This document shows positions 42,494-56,000 of a stretch of 64,000 bases of DNA, piece after piece; within the stretch, counting starts at the first letter, position 1, and the number at the start of each line of letters is the position of its first letter. A program made the translations under genes and the position numbers. The notes beneath the pieces were generated by a model. That model was given only the letters and a program-made list of their open reading frames with translations. It ran no database searches and was not told the origin of the DNA. Source of the stretch: Trebouxia sp. TZW2008 (lineage: Eukaryota > Chlorophyta > Trebouxiophyceae > Trebouxiales > Trebouxiaceae); NCBI GenBank assembly GCA_002118135.1, contig BDIU01000065.1:1-64000 (forward strand). The letters are read 5' to 3'.

Positions 42494-44495
42494 TTACAAA
42501 GGCAGCATGCCTCGCCTGAGGAAGGCAGCAAATCTGCCTCCCCAAGAGGTAGCTATTGTGAAGACAGCCCCAATTGTCAGCTCTGTGCACTTGTACCCCA
42601 CTTTCACAGTGTCAAGGTGCAACCCCAGCACCCATCTCAAAAACCCCAGCGACCCACTGCAGAACCCACAGAATGCGCCGCAATACGCTCCAGCCACGGT
42701 CAACAGTGCAGCACTTGCTGCTAGCCCACCAAGCACCAGGAATGATCCAAACATCAGGGGGATCTGCAATCAGTCACAATTGGCCAACTTAGTTGCTTCA
42801 CAGGCTTGCATGGAGGCAATTCAATGCGTCTGTACGCATACAGCCTGCCTGCCTGGCAATACATCGCACTCTGCCTGCAATGGTGCTTCACAAAGGATAC
42901 TTTACAACAAGGACATCTGCCTTGGCAATTAAAGCAGTCATGTTCAATTGCTATATACCATGACATGCTTGGCTCTGATCATAGACCTTCTGACCTGGGA
43001 CTTCGCGCAGTAGTGAGAGGGGTGGTGTGTGAGGATAACCAAGGCAGCTGAAAGGCAAGCTAACTGTAGTTTGGGGAACAACATCGCTGCTGTCATAAGA
43101 CGAAGGGTGACTTGTGCCAGGCAAGCTACCTGTAATTTGGGAAAAAGCATGGCTGCCATCATGAGACTAGGGGTGACGCGTGCAAGGCAGTAAGCGCCTC
43201 GGGATGCTGAGTTGATCCCAAGCTGACCGCCTGCGACCAGCCCCTCCACTCCCTGTAGCGCAGCCTTGTACAGGCCAGCTATCTGCAACACCACACAGTG
43301 GGGTTTTCACGTGAAGACACAGGCCCAAGATTCGCTGTGTAGACGCCTTGTACTGGACAGCTATCTGAAACATGCATACAGTAGCTTCATACATAAAGAC
43401 ACAGGCCCTCCACTTCCCTGTAGTGCAGCCTTGTACAGGCCAGCTATCTACAACACACATACAAAACTTTTTGAACACGACGGCAGTCAATGTAACAACA
43501 TCCTCTTTGTAAGGACAGCACGCATACAGTCATGTTTTGACGTGCGCGGCCTTGCATAGGCCAGCTATCTATAGCACATAGGAAATTATTTTGGTATAAG
43601 GACTCAATACAAGGACATGCGCTTTGTAGCAGCTGCATGCACCAAATGTTGTGATATATGGACACTTGACATGAGTGCGTCCTCTTTTTGAGGACAGCAC
43701 ACACCCAGCGATTTCTAGTTTTAAGGAGACCTGACATGAAGAGATTCTCAGTGTAAGAACAACTTGGATGATCACTTGGGTCGGACTGCAGCAATGCTTC
43801 TGAGTAGATATAGTTCAATGCAAGGATTTTGCATAAGGACATTCTCTTTGTAAAGACAATGCCACTGGGAACCGATCACGACATTCCAATTGCAGTGGTG
43901 CTTATAAGTAAGAACACTTTGATGTGAGAAAAATAAAGTTGAGAAGTGCTGCTGTCGTTATAAGCAGAGATCACTGTTCCAAATTTGACCTTGCAACTGC
44001 CAAGGTCAGGCAGCCATGAATGCTGTGCAAGAGCCAGGTTTGCCATTCAAACAGCTCAAGATGCACACCATGCACACTCATGAGGATTGCAGCAGGCGCT
44101 TGTAGTGTTGCAGTCCTCACCAGTAGCCCGTTCCGCCAGTAGCGCAAAGCTTCCTGCCACATAGGACCTTGTGCTGTGGCATTGAGCCAGAGCCAGATGC
44201 GCTTGAGGACAAGCTGAAGTTTTGCCCAACGTGTCTGCTGGTCTGACTCCTGCTGAGCAACTTTCTTGGGTATAGCATACTGTCTTCCGCATAGCTCACA
44301 GCAATCTGCCCGGTGATGTCGCCCCTGTGCTCTCTGGGTTGCTTGCCAAGTGCGAAGGCAGTGCAGGTGGATGTATCTCACAGATCCTGTGCAGCTGCAA
44401 GGACTGATCAGCTGACCGCTGGCCTTCAACGCATGTTCGGTTCCGCCGAAACACACACGACACAACGGCTGAGCACAGTCTGGGTCGCTCGACAT
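42494..44495 (-). CDS. RING-CH (RINGv, MARCH-type) membrane E3 ubiquitin ligase
   Basis: The first exon (44495 to about 44124) opens MSSDPDCAQPLCRVCFGG and carries a C4HC3 RING-variant: CRVC, then CSCTGSVRYIHLHCLRTW, then CCELC. This is the E2-binding domain of MARCH-type ligases. Later exons include about 43285-43137 (LYKAALQGVEGLVAGGQ, then MMAAMLFPKL) and about 42769-42494. The last has two hydrophobic segments (MFGSFLVLGGLAASAALLTV and neighbours; LTIGAVFTIATSW), then FAAFLRRGMLPL and TAA. The expected topology is a cytosolic RING with C-terminal membrane helices. Middle exons are not fully resolved because the 43100-43560 region is full of junction copies. Start codons of this gene and the small basic gene face away from each other, 323 bases apart. 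Confidence 0.85.
43075..43565 (-). repeat. Junction echoes around the YKAALQGVEG exon of the RING-CH gene
   Basis: The authentic exon start (plus-strand CCCTGTAGCGCAGCCTTGTACAGGCCAGCTATCT, about 43250-43285) recurs near 43340-43370, 43420-43450 and 43545-43570, all upstream on the transcribed strand. The exon end (plus-strand GTAATTTGGGAAAAAGCATGGCTGCCATCATGAGAC, about 43133-43168) recurs near 43070-43105 downstream. Both junctions of one exon are therefore echoed outward. Confidence 0.85.
43490..43985. mobile_element. Degraded cluster of CAGTGAC/AAGGACA elements
   Basis: At least six AAGGACA or AAGAACA boxes (for example TTTGTAAGGACAGC, ACAAGGACATGC, GCATAAGGACATTCTCTTTG) and terminal-repeat-like ends (CACTGGGAACCGATCACGAC; GAGATCACTGTTCC at about 43963) mark one or more decayed copies of the family seen at 9091 and 29187. 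All lie in a RING-CH gene intron. Confidence 0.55.
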
Positions 44496-44818
44496 ATCTA
44501 GCTTGTCTCACACTCACAGCATAAGGCAAGATCGCGAAAGACGGTCAGACAACATTTACTGCCCAAGCATCGAAGGCTTAGCAGCCCTTGGGGATATGCA
44601 TGAAGGCTATGGATGACCAAGCGACGTCAATGTTCTATGTCTTGTGGGGAACTCACAGGCCTGGTCCTCGTAGGAATTGGTTTCGGAGCGCTGCTGCTAT
44701 TAGTCCTCCGCTATGCAACAATGCAGTGACAGCCTCCTCGAAGCGCAAACCTACTGTCGGAAAACGCTGACAACTTTGTGGAAATTCTCAGCTCGAGCGA
44801 TTGTGAGTGCTCACGGCC
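44496..44818. promoter_or_regulatory. Divergent promoter region, RING-CH / small basic protein
   Basis: 323 bases between two outward-facing start codons. It includes a short open frame at 44613-44729 (38 codons with one hydrophobic helix, GLVLVGIGFGALLLLVL) that could be an upstream ORF or an unrelated micropeptide. Confidence 0.4.
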
Positions 44819-45595
44819 ATGGTCAAGAAAGGTAAGCTGTAGACAGACAGGTCACGCATGCACAGCAGTTGAAAGAGCAGTCTCTTGTAAAGCAAGGGAC
44901 GCGCATTACAACCTCAGGCAGCCATGCCTCTCAGATCTGAAAGCAGTGAGGTCAGCTTGCATCATTACATTCTTTGCGTGTGCAGTGAAGAAGCAAACTA
45001 CTTATGATATGCAAGAAGATGTACCCGTACAAGAGGCTGCAGCAGCTCAGACAGGTCAGATCAAGCTTCTTCTTCAACTAAGTTGTCTAGAGAGTGATTT
45101 CTCGATGTAAAGGCTGTCACCAAGAAATCTGTCAGTACATCGAGTTGTTACCACTCGCAAGTACCACTGCCGTCAGAATGCAGTGCTTGGTTGCCGCATT
45201 CGTCATGATTACAACGAGACTGTCTTTATATTGAGTGTCAATACAACAAGAGTACTGTACACATTTCACTGTACACAACTCAGCAAGGCGCATTTTGTTG
45301 CAGGTGTGGATACAGAAGACACGGGACACAGCAGACAAGCAGCGCCTGCTGTGCAGCAGCATAACATGTAGGCATAATACCTCACATGAGCTGACATGAC
45401 TTGGCATTGCTTGTGTACAGGCAGTCTGCTTGATGTCTGCTTTATCAACAGGCTTTACTCATTCATGTTGGGGTGTGCAGAAAAGTCAAAGCTAGGAAAC
45501 GGGGGCAGAAGACAGCGACACAACAGCGGCGCAAGCAAGCCAAGCTTGACAAGGTTGATACTGCACCTTGGCATGTTGCTTGGTGTCACTTGTCG

Positions 45596-45650
<55 letters not shown>

Positions 45651-46023
45651 ACCTTTGCATGTTGCTTGATGTTGCTGTTGCTGTTGCTGTTGATTGTTCC
45701 TTCATGTTGCTGTTGCTTGTTCCTTCGTGTTGCTGTTACTGTTTGCTTCTTGCTGTTGCTGTTGTTGTTGCGGTTGCTGTTGTTTGTTGGTTGATGTTGC
45801 ATGTTGTTGCTTTGTGATGCACCTGGCATGTTGCACCTTTACATGCTACATGCTCTGAGCATTCCTGTCTGCGGTGAGCCGCACACTGCATACTGACACG
45901 TCTAACATTCTTGACACTGCAGGCACTTGGCATTGCTGACAAGAAAAGCACAAAAGCTGTCAAGCTGAGCAATGTCAAGCAGCGCAAGCAACACGCCAAG
46001 CAATTGTGGTCCAAGAGCGAGTA
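44819..46023 (+). CDS. Small Lys/Gln-rich basic protein, probably nuclear
   Basis: Five short exons join in phase. They are about 44819-44831 (MVKK), about 44987-45054 (KKQTTYDMQEDVPVQEAAA), about 45304-45366 (VDTEDTGHSRQAAPAVQQ), about 45479-45549 (KVKARKRGQKTATQQRRKQA) and about 45922-46023 (ALGIADKKSTKAVKLSNVKQ, ending QLWSKSE and TAG). The product is about 106 residues with an acidic N-terminal half and a strongly basic C-terminal half (KARKRGQK, RRKQAKLDK, KQRKQHAK). This resembles small nucleolar or ribosome-assembly proteins in composition only; I do not recognise the family. The long (CTG)n tract at 45596-45650 falls in the last intron. Confidence 0.65.
45596..45790. repeat. (CTG)n / (GTTGCT)n microsatellite
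   Basis: About 17 CTG units are followed by TTGCTG-type hexamers to about 45790. It lies in the last intron of the small basic gene; poly-Leu, poly-Cys and poly-Gln readings are artefacts. Confidence 0.95.
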
Positions 46024-47039
46024 GAGTTGACAGACAGTTGCTGGCTATATAGATCTTAGAAGGGATGGATGCTGCCTGTGTCTCTGTTGCCTCCAAAAGC
46101 AGATGCGGAGTGAAGCAGTGTGGCATGCCTGATGTGGCAAGTTACATGCAAAACAGCGTTGAAGCCAGCAATTGTGCAGCTGCCAGTAGCAAGTGGGCAC
46201 CCAGTGAAACAACCCTTCTGATGGCTGTGGCATCTGCTCATAAGGCTTGGACAGCTTGGTCATCAAGCTGCTGGAGTGAGGGGCAGATATGTGGCTGATG
46301 AGGATGTCGGGTCTTGTACTTCAGGCTACAACTATGCAGACCTGCCTGGCATGGCTTTTTGGGACTGCGTTCATGGTCAAGATAGGTGCACGAATCAGGG
46401 TGGTGCTTGCGTGTACTGAGAAGCTAGTGTGCAATGTGTGGAGTTCTCAACATGCATAAGCTTATCTGTAAACATGTCGTCCCATCACCTACAGACTCAT
46501 TCCAATGACATTGCGTCGCTGGCTTTAGGACTGCAGAAAATCAGTGCTTCAATTTTGGACCAGAGACAGCATTTGTGATCCGTCCAGCAGATAATTTGGG
46601 TCAAGCTGACCCAGCTTCTAATTTCACCCATAATCTTAGCATCTGATCTGAGCTAGACTGGGATCGGTTTGATGGAATTCCTGACATCTGACGTACACGA
46701 GAGTTTGATTTCAGGTGCGGCTAGGCTTGCGCCAGGATCAGTAAGTCTTGGGGCAACTGTGAGTCAAGCATCCATCTAGTCTGGTGTAAGCCTTTCTGCG
46801 TGCAAAATGCCAAACGATTACGCCGTGAGATGCCTCTCGTGCTTGCAGATTGGTTCATGTACTCGTCTGTGGACGTGAGTACCGGTCACGTCCTGAGCAT
46901 CTCAAGCTTGAGCTTGCAGACCAATAGATGAAATCCAATGATTCGCATGGTGGCACCCCTGAGCTGAACTATACTCACTTGCATAGGCTGAAACTGAAAT
47001 GTCAATCCCAATGCTTGCCCGCAACGAATAAAATGCAGA
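46024..47039. other. Convergent intergenic region, basic protein / WDR36
   Basis: About 1 kb with no convincing exon. Candidate polyadenylation signals are TGTAA near 46468 (plus) and TTACA near 46141 (minus). Confidence 0.5.
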
Positions 47040-50000
47040 CTAACTCTGTAAATTGCCAAAGAAACCCAGCATGCAGCGGGAGCTTTGCAATAATTGATCT
47101 ACCCTAGACCAGGCCTTCGCCAATACAGCCTGCACCTCCTGTGCTATCTGTTGCAGCTCAGCCCGCTGCATGATTGTTTCACCATGAATTTGCAGCAACA
47201 GCTTCAGGAACGCCTGAATGAATTCGAAGTTGGAGTTTGATAACAGCTCTGATTTAACCATTTTCAACATGCAGCTCAACGCAGCAAGCTCATCTTCACT
47301 TGACTCCGGAACCTGCGTTCGACAAAGCATGTCAGATAGTAGCAAGGCGGGAGGGCAAATGCTGACTAACAGACATGTATTGACATCAGCATTTCCCCCC
47401 CAAACCCCTGATACGCCTAAGGGGTGGCACTCAAGCAGTGTCTGGTACTTCATGCAGTTCAAATTGAGCAACATATGCCTGCATGATGCAAGCTGGCTGG
47501 TACATAAATCACGCTTGTATGAGCGGCAACATAAAGTGCAACAGCTATCACACTGCTGGCCTCTGGCACAATTGGCAAAGGCAACAGAACACTGATGCAT
47601 TGCTCAGTCGTAGTCTGCCTATTCAGCGCCATTGACCACCGTGAACAAAACCCGACAAAGCTGATATGGCGATGCTTGGCACACTGATACAGGGCGGTTG
47701 CAGCTGACCTCAAGTGCTCTTAACTCCTGATCAATGGCATTTGCAGACATGCTTCGCAACATGGCCACAAATTGTGAGTAGTCTTCACTTAGATCTCCAA
47801 GCTTCAGCAGCTCAATGAATTTGCTGTCCCTAGGTTGACCTGCAGAGAACATGCATACGTCATGGTATGCCCTACGCTGAGTACATGCTCAGGTTATGGC
47901 CAGTATATGATGAGTGCACGGCCGATGCTACTAGCGTGCATTGATTTGCTGCTTATGTGCTCCGACTCCATTGCAATAAGAACAGGAACATAACCAAGGC
48001 ATGCAGCTGTTGATCATGCAACTGATTTGCAAAAATGAAGGCGACAGGACACTAGTTCTCTGATACAAAAACCCAAAAAAGTCACAAGACAGATAAAACT
48101 GACATGAACAAGCTGCAGATAGACTTGAAGCCCATTTTCATAAATTCAGTATACATATCGTATGTAGTGATATTACATGATTTATTATATACACTGGAGA
48201 CCCATCCCTAACGACTTGCATCCTGCGCGATTCACACAACGTGTGTATTAGCAACACCAACAGGCAACACTGCCTGACATACAAGCATTCTTGTTGATCC
48301 TGCTGCTAGTGCTGGGCTGTACCTTGCACATTACGTGTACACTGACAACAATAGCAGGCAACAACATTGCCTCAACATACCAGCATTCTTGTTGATTCTG
48401 CTGCTGGTGCTGGGTTCGTCTGCCTGCTGATCATCAGTCTTGTCTACGGTGTTGGAGTCAAAGAGGGGCTCGCTGTGCAGGCCAGCAACAGTTGGCAGGA
48501 AGAAAGGCGCATTGGCTGGCTTCTTTGGCGGCTGCACAGGCTTGCTGCGTGCCTGCATGCACACACACAATTGCTGTGCTGACAATGAGGCAGCCATTGG
48601 CAGCGAAGGGGTCAACGAGGGGCTGGCTGTGCAGGCCAGCCACTGTGGGCAGGAACAAACGCGCATTGGCTGGCTTCTTTAGTGGCTGCACAGGCTTGCT
48701 ACGTGCCTGCATGCACTTACATTCAACTTCTGTGATCACACAAAGCCAATCATTGGCAGCGGGGAGCTCAAAAAGGGGCTCCCTGTGCAAGTCAGCGAGA
48801 GTGGGCAAGAAGAAGGGCGCGCTGCCTGGCTTCTTTGGCGACTGCACAGGCTTGCTGCGTGCCTGCATGCACACACACCAACTTCAGTGATGACACAAGC
48901 CCAAGCATTCCAGTCTGTAGGGGGGGCTCCCTGTACAAGCCAGCAACAGTGGACAGGAAGAAGGGCGCGTCGGCTGGCTTCTTTGGCGATTGTACAGGCT
49001 TGCTGCGCGCCTGCATGCACAAGCATCGAGGGTAGAGTCATCACATTCAACAGTTGCTTGCTCCTGTACAGTAGCTGGGGCTGCTGAGTCTGTCTACCAT
49101 GCGTGTTGTATGAACATGATTGAAATTGACTATGTTTAAGAGCACAGGAGCTGAAGCCGGGAACTGGGCTGGGTGGCTGAGAGCAGGCAGCCTGGGGATC
49201 TGATGCTGTTGTGACATTGTCAGCTGTGACTGAATGCACTTTGCCTGCCTTGATGTGCATCCTCTGACCTCTGCTACGGGTTTCAAGCACTTGTTGCCGT
49301 AGTTGATACTGGTGCCGAGCGTACAGCTACTGCAGCAAATGCTAGAAGCCCGTATCAGGATGTACGTCAAGCCAGGCAGAGTGCATTCAGTGACAGCGAG
49401 CTTAGAAAGGAGCTTCCAGCTGTTAGAGCTGCCAGCATCCTAGTAGAACTCAGATTGCGACGTGAACAGCAGCTCCAGCATTTGATTGGTGTTCTATACC
49501 CTGCCTGGTTGTTGGCCTATGCTATGTCGCACTGGGGCACATATCTTGATGGTATAAAATTGTCTTAAAGACTGCCACTGACTCTCAGTCCAGATGTTAC
49601 AGCTGTATAGCACTCCTAGCAGGCCTTGAGCCAAGACATTGACAAAAGCTCTGGAATCACGAACCATTCGTAGTCCCAAGTGCCGACTTCTGATTCTTCT
49701 TGCAGGGACTCTCATGAACAATATCAAGTACGCACCTTGATGGTAAGTGCACCAGGGTCTGTCACTGACTTTGCAGCAGCAGTGACAAAGTAATAAGTCC
49801 TGGTAAATTGTGAGGCAGCACATGACAACTTGAGCAGCTCTCGTATCCTGTTCACAACGCATTTTGCCTGCCCCATGTACTTTCCAAAAAATCTCAATTG
49901 TGCAGGTTCAAGCACGCAGCTTGATGGCGTCCAGATGCACCTAAAGTCTGCCATTGACTGCAAGTCCAGATGTTGCAGCTGCAGAAATTCCCAGCAGGCC

Positions 50001-53000
50001 ATCAGCCAACACACCACAAAATCAAGCAACTCTCACAACCTGTCCACTTTGCCTTTTCCTCACCCCTGACAGGTGTGGTCAGGGCTAGGTTTGTACATGT
50101 TTCAGGCACGCACCTTGATGGCGTCCAAGGGCACCAGGGTCTGCCATTGACTTCTTGGCAGCAGTGACAAGTCAATCAGTCCTGGCAAGCCATGAGGGAA
50201 CATATCGCAACTCTCAAGACCTGTTCACAACTCTTTGTGCCTGCCCCATGTGATTGAATTGGTCGATACCTGTGCGAACGCAAGGCAGGTAAGAAATATG
50301 CCTCACCCTGTTTCTGTACGCCATACAGCAGGCTCATATTGTCACCCAAAGGTGTGCAGACGATGGGCCCGGCACCGCGACGCCCCATGTACTGTCTGAA
50401 AACCTCAATTGTGCAGTTTCAAGCACGTACCTTGATGGCATCCAAGTGCACCAAGGTTTGCCACTGATTCCTTGGCAGCAAAGACAGGGTGACCAGCTCA
50501 GGCTCAAGGGGTCGGGGGGCCCCAGACCCCTGCCTTTCCCCCTCTCCTTCGCCCAAACTGCCGGCTGCCACCGCTGCTTCCTGTGCCTCAGCTGTGGGCT
50601 GCTGACCAAAGTCGTCGCTGTCTGAGTCTGGGTCGGAGTCTGACTGTGGTGCACCATTGAGCATGATGCCGTTCATGTGGGGGGCTTGCCTAGGCTCTGC
50701 AGCACCTGCTGTCAAACAAAATTCAGCCTGGCACATGGAAACACATGCACATGAGCAAACAAGCAAACAAGCAGAGATGGGCAACGCAATTGAGGCATCG
50801 GGCAGGCAAAGCAGCAACTTGATGTATATTTGCTGCCTATCCATGGCAATACACCATGATGCAGATGTCCTCAGTGGCAGTTGTTTGGCTATGTCTAGAA
50901 ACCAAAACGCTTGCTTGTCCTGAAAAGCCATGCGTCCAGTAACAACAACATCAGATATTTGCGATCAGCAGCACGTGGCCACAACAGTCTAACTTCTCAT
51001 CATTCCGGACAACCTTGCCCTCTGGTGCGTTTAAGAGTGAGGTCAAGTCGCGCGCTTGATGCACGCGCATGGAGTGTCTGAAATGCCGCAAACTTAGCAT
51101 TATGTTTGTTTGCAGCAATACTATCCTTGCCCCAGGCCTATGACTGAAAGGTGTAAAACGTAATTGTCTATTGCCAAGACAGGCAGCTGACCTGAAGCTA
51201 TGCTGGGCAGAGCGGCATTGACCGGACGGGTGGAGGGCTGAATGTCTGCCATTGACACCCCTTTGGATATGCTGGCTTTGAAGAGATTTGTGGGGTGCAT
51301 GCAGGTGACCTGGGCCTATGCTGGGCAGCGTAGCATTGAAATATGCATCGGCTGTGTGACAGCTCATCAATAGGACAGGCAGCTGACCTGAGGCTATGCT
51401 GGGCAGAACAGCATTGACAGGGCGGGTGGAGGGCTGAATGTCTGCACCGGAGCCAAACATGAGGTTGTTGTACCATAGGTAGATGCCACGCCGCTTCACG
51501 TGGCAGGTGGCCAGCAGGTCCTGCCCAGGGGATAGCTGCACTCCTGTCACAGCCGAACCCAGCTTCACAACCTGCATAACGCAAGCTGTTGCTTACACAA
51601 GCCTGAAGCCCATGAGCACTATGCACAAGGGACTGTTGCAAGGCAGCTGACTGATTGTGTGTATGGCTAGCCGCACCTTGCAGCCTGCCTAGCATGCAGT
51701 TGAAGAAAGCAAAGAATGCAGCGACATGGCAGGTGGCCAACAGGTCCTGCCCAGGTGACAGCTGCAATCCTCTTACAGCTGAACCCAGCTTCACCACCTG
51801 CATAGCACAAGCCATCAGCCAATGTGACGATATAAAAAAGAGACTGTTGCAAGGCGGCTGGCTAATTGCATGTGTGGCTAGCTGCATCTTTCAGCCTGCC
51901 CAGCATTTAAAGATGCAGCAGAGGGTACAGTTGTATGGCAGGTGGCCAGCAGGTCCTGCCAGGGGACAGCTGCAGTCCTGTCACAGCTGACCCCAGCTTT
52001 ACAACCTGCATATCACAAGACTGCTGAATGTGTGAGAAAAGAAGTGTTGCAAGGCAACTGGGTGCCTGTGCATACTGCTAGCTGTATGTTTGAGTCTTCC
52101 CAGTACACATTGGGCGGTGATGCAAAGGATGCTGTAAGATGGCAGGTGGCCAGAAGGTCCTGCCCAGGGGACCGCTGCACTCCTGTCACAGCTGACCCCG
52201 GCTTCACCACTTACATGTCATGAGCCTTCAGCTCATGCGGTAATGTAAACACTGGTGGTTGCATGTGACATCGTGACAAGGACTGTCACCATGGGGCAAT
52301 CTTTGACATTGCCAGGAGGCGTCTGACTGCCTGCGCATGTTGCTAGCTGCATCTTTGAGCCTGCCTGGTATGCACTTAAGTAAAGCAAAGGTTAATGTGG
52401 TATGGCAGGTGAATGGGAGATCCTGTCCAGGTGACAGCTGCCAGCTTGTCACCGCACATCAGCAGCTGCACTTCCACAATATAGCTCAAAGCAAATGCTG
52501 CGATGGTCCCTGTAGGCTGTCGGCAACAACAGGCTGACAGGCAAGAGCACAGAAGAAGGCATTGGCGACACGTAGGCTCCTTGCTGGCTTGTATCTGTCA
52601 ATGTTGGCAGATGAGACAGGATATCTATTGCACGTGTGCCTTTGCTTGAGATTTTGCAAGGTAACACTCATCTTGAGCCTGTTGTTTGCTTTGAAAAGCA
52701 GTCACAAAAATGCGAGCTGAACATCTTCATGTCGCAACACCAACTTGTTATTTGAGGTTGTCACACCTGGAGGCAGGTGGCAGCTGGGATATCCCACACA
52801 CGCACAGTGCCATCCATGGAGGAGCTCAACAGCCAGCGTGCATCTTGACTGATCACCAGCCCCGTCACCCTGTCCTTATGCCCCTTAAAGCGCCGTACCA
52901 ACCTGGCTGCTTCAACATCATACCTGCAGTTAAGTCAATGTCAGGCAGCTGCACTCACAGCAGACACCCAAACCTTTGCTGTTGACTGTGTGAAATAGTC

Positions 53001-56000
53001 AAAGACTTGATGCAGAGCTGAGTTTTTGCTACGCATCTTGACACAAACTGCCAACACCAACAAAGCCACTTGATGCCCTCACACACAATACTCCGCTGCT
53101 GAGATAAGGGCCTGAATCATGCTTAAGGGCTATACCACAGCATCACCACTTGTGAAATTGTATCTTACGCAACAAGCCTTGCACACTAAGCGCTGCAGCA
53201 TCAACATCGCAGCAACCTGAATTCAGTTCTGTCAGCAACATGTGCACATGCTTGAGCTTACATTTTGAGCATGAGGTCATCCCCAGCTAGAGCCACCAGG
53301 GAGGTGGCGGGGTGGTGGGCCAGGCAGGCCACCGCACTGCCCACCGCAACCTCCCCTTGTAACTTCTGCTGCTTGAAGTCCCACATGCACAGCCGCCCAT
53401 CCAAGCCAGTGCTCACTAGCAGCTTGTTGCAGGCATCTGATGCTAGCCCTGTCACACTGCTGTCGTGTGCTGCCGCACGCCGCTTGACACCCCCAACCCT
53501 GCATGCCGAGGTGATATGTACACATTATGCGCTTTTCGGATGTGTGCAATGAGTCATCAGAGAGGTGTCCAACTTACACCACAACATTCATACAAGGAGG
53601 CTGCCGCAGAAGAACAGGCAGGAATCAATCTTAGCCAACTCTTTGCAACGATAGCCTAGGCAACAGCCAAGTCAGATCAAGCATTTCTTGCAGTCAAAGA
53701 TAATAAACACCTCAGCAAGTTGCAGCGAGAGCATCCATATTCAAGCTAGCACATCAGCATGCTTTGTGAGCTTGAAGATGTTGATGCCTCTGTGCTGGAC
53801 TGTCACTTACTACTGCATACCTGTAATACGAGCCTCTGTGCAAGCCTGACTGCATGTTGTATCTGTCCACGCTGCCGTCAGCCCGGCCAACCAGCCCATA
53901 GTTGCCGCACTGGCTCATGCCCACAGCAGTCACTGCTGCCTGTGCCAGTCAATCAATCAATATTTATTGACTGTCAAAAGGTCCCAACAGAGGGCAATGT
54001 CAGCCAATGACAGTGTCAATACTAGTCTACCTAGGAATGTGCCGATCACCATTTACTTGGGTCGGGTTGAAGCAGTTAATGTTAGTTATGGACTACCCAC
54101 TAAAAGACCTATGTCAGCATGGGATGTCACAGGCTGACTTGCGTATAACACAGCTCTTGTCAAAGCATAAAACATCATCTCACACCTGTGCCTGTGTCTT
54201 TGCCTCTTCTTCTGGATACTGGTCTGCCTTGCGCTTTTTGGGCTTGGCAGGTTTGAGCACATGCTCTCCTAGGGTGAAATTTTGGAGGCGCCAGGTGTAG
54301 GCTGACGAGTCACCCTGATGAGCTGTGATTACATTGCACCAGTCTTTCTCTCGCACCTGCAGTGCAGGAATGCTTTTGATTAGGACTACCCTGATGAGCC
54401 ATGACTGTCTTGCACAACTCTCTCACAAATCTTTATGGAAAAACTACCTTGCACTTACAGACACAAGAGCAAATGAGATCAGGCACATGGTCAACAGCCA
54501 AAGGGGAGTGCAGCGTCACACACATGGCTGAGACACAGATGAGCAAGTCTGCAGAGCAACATGTTGTGCATACAAATCTCTTATCCAACAACTCAGAAGA
54601 TAGACCGTTTTCCATGCACATGCCAGGTTAGTCTTGTGGCTCATTTGGCACTTGACCGAGTGAGAATGGACACCTCCTTTGAACCCAACAAAAAAAAGAA
54701 ACTAAAAGGCAGGCACCTGACAGGCGTCCATGGCAATGACGCAGGGCAGTTTGAGGTCCTGCTGGGGCAGGCGCATGCGCTTGGCCTTGTGGGCAATGTG
54801 GCCCTGGCTGACCTCCCGACTCTGCTGGTCTTGGATCACGCTGAACACTCTGAATGCCCTGTCCTGCCCTGCAATGCAATCACAATAATAAACTTCTATG
54901 GTGACAGTCATCATAGATAACAATGCTGCATGGGAGTGACAGTCACAAAATATAGCAACAACGAGAGTAGTGACATTGTACATGACGGCACAATCGCAAT
55001 ACGTGCAGGGTATAATTGCTAGCCTGCAACAAGGAAAACATGCCACAATCAGCGCATTCGACCAACTATGAAGAGCTTGTTGCCAGAGCCGTAGAATGTG
55101 AGGCATGAGTACAGCATACAATGTCAATCGTTGAAGCAATCACCAACTGCTAGCAGGTTGGAGATGCTGAAATTGGCATTGAATTGCCTACCCCGCAGAC
55201 AATGCATGATCTTGTTTCTGTGACATGTATGGTTGCTACACTGCAGCGTGCAAAAGTTGACTCACCTGCAGAGAGCAATTTGTCGCCAGAGTCATAGAAC
55301 TTGAAGCAGGAGGGCGGTGTGCTGTGCCTGCTGCAAAAGCAACCACACACTGCTGCTGGGTGTTAGAAAATGCACGCCAGGCTGTGGCACGCAAAAAAGT
55401 TCCAACCTCTTGGTGCTGTTTTTTCAGTCACAATTGCGCTACCTGCAGAGAGTAGCTTGTTGCCGGAGCCATAGAACTTGAGGCAGGAAGGCGGCGCGCT
55501 GTGCCCGCTGCGGAAGCGTAGCAGGCGTGCTGTGCCGTCAGCTGAGTCAAACAGCCACTGTTTAAGGGAGTTGTCAGCTGCGCCACTCATTAGCAAAGGC
55601 TCTCCAGGGAAGAAGTGCAGAGCTGTCAAAGGGCCATCATGAGCATCCTGCATGCAGCAAGGTTGCTTAGACACATGATGGTCGCTTGGAATTGTCAATG
55701 TTGACTAGACATCTGTGGCGTCAGGGCATACAGCCACTGCTTGAGGGAGCTGTCAGCTGGGCCACTCATCAGCAGTGGCTCGCCAGGAAAGAAGTGCCGA
55801 GCTGTTAAGGGGCCGTCATGGGCATCCTGGATTCAGCAAGTTTGCATAGGCACATGGAGGTAGTTCAGACACAGAGACAATGCTTAGACACCTGCAACGT
55901 GATGGTGTATAGCCACTGCTTGCGAGAGTTGTCAGCTGCGCCGCTCAACAGCAGCGGACTCCACAGGAATGAAGCGCAGAGCTGTCAGGGGAACATAAGC

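Noticed and set aside
45396..45829. ORFs rich in Cys, Leu or Gln on both strands
   Set aside because: They are readings of the (CTG)n/(GTTGCT)n microsatellite inside an intron of the small basic gene.
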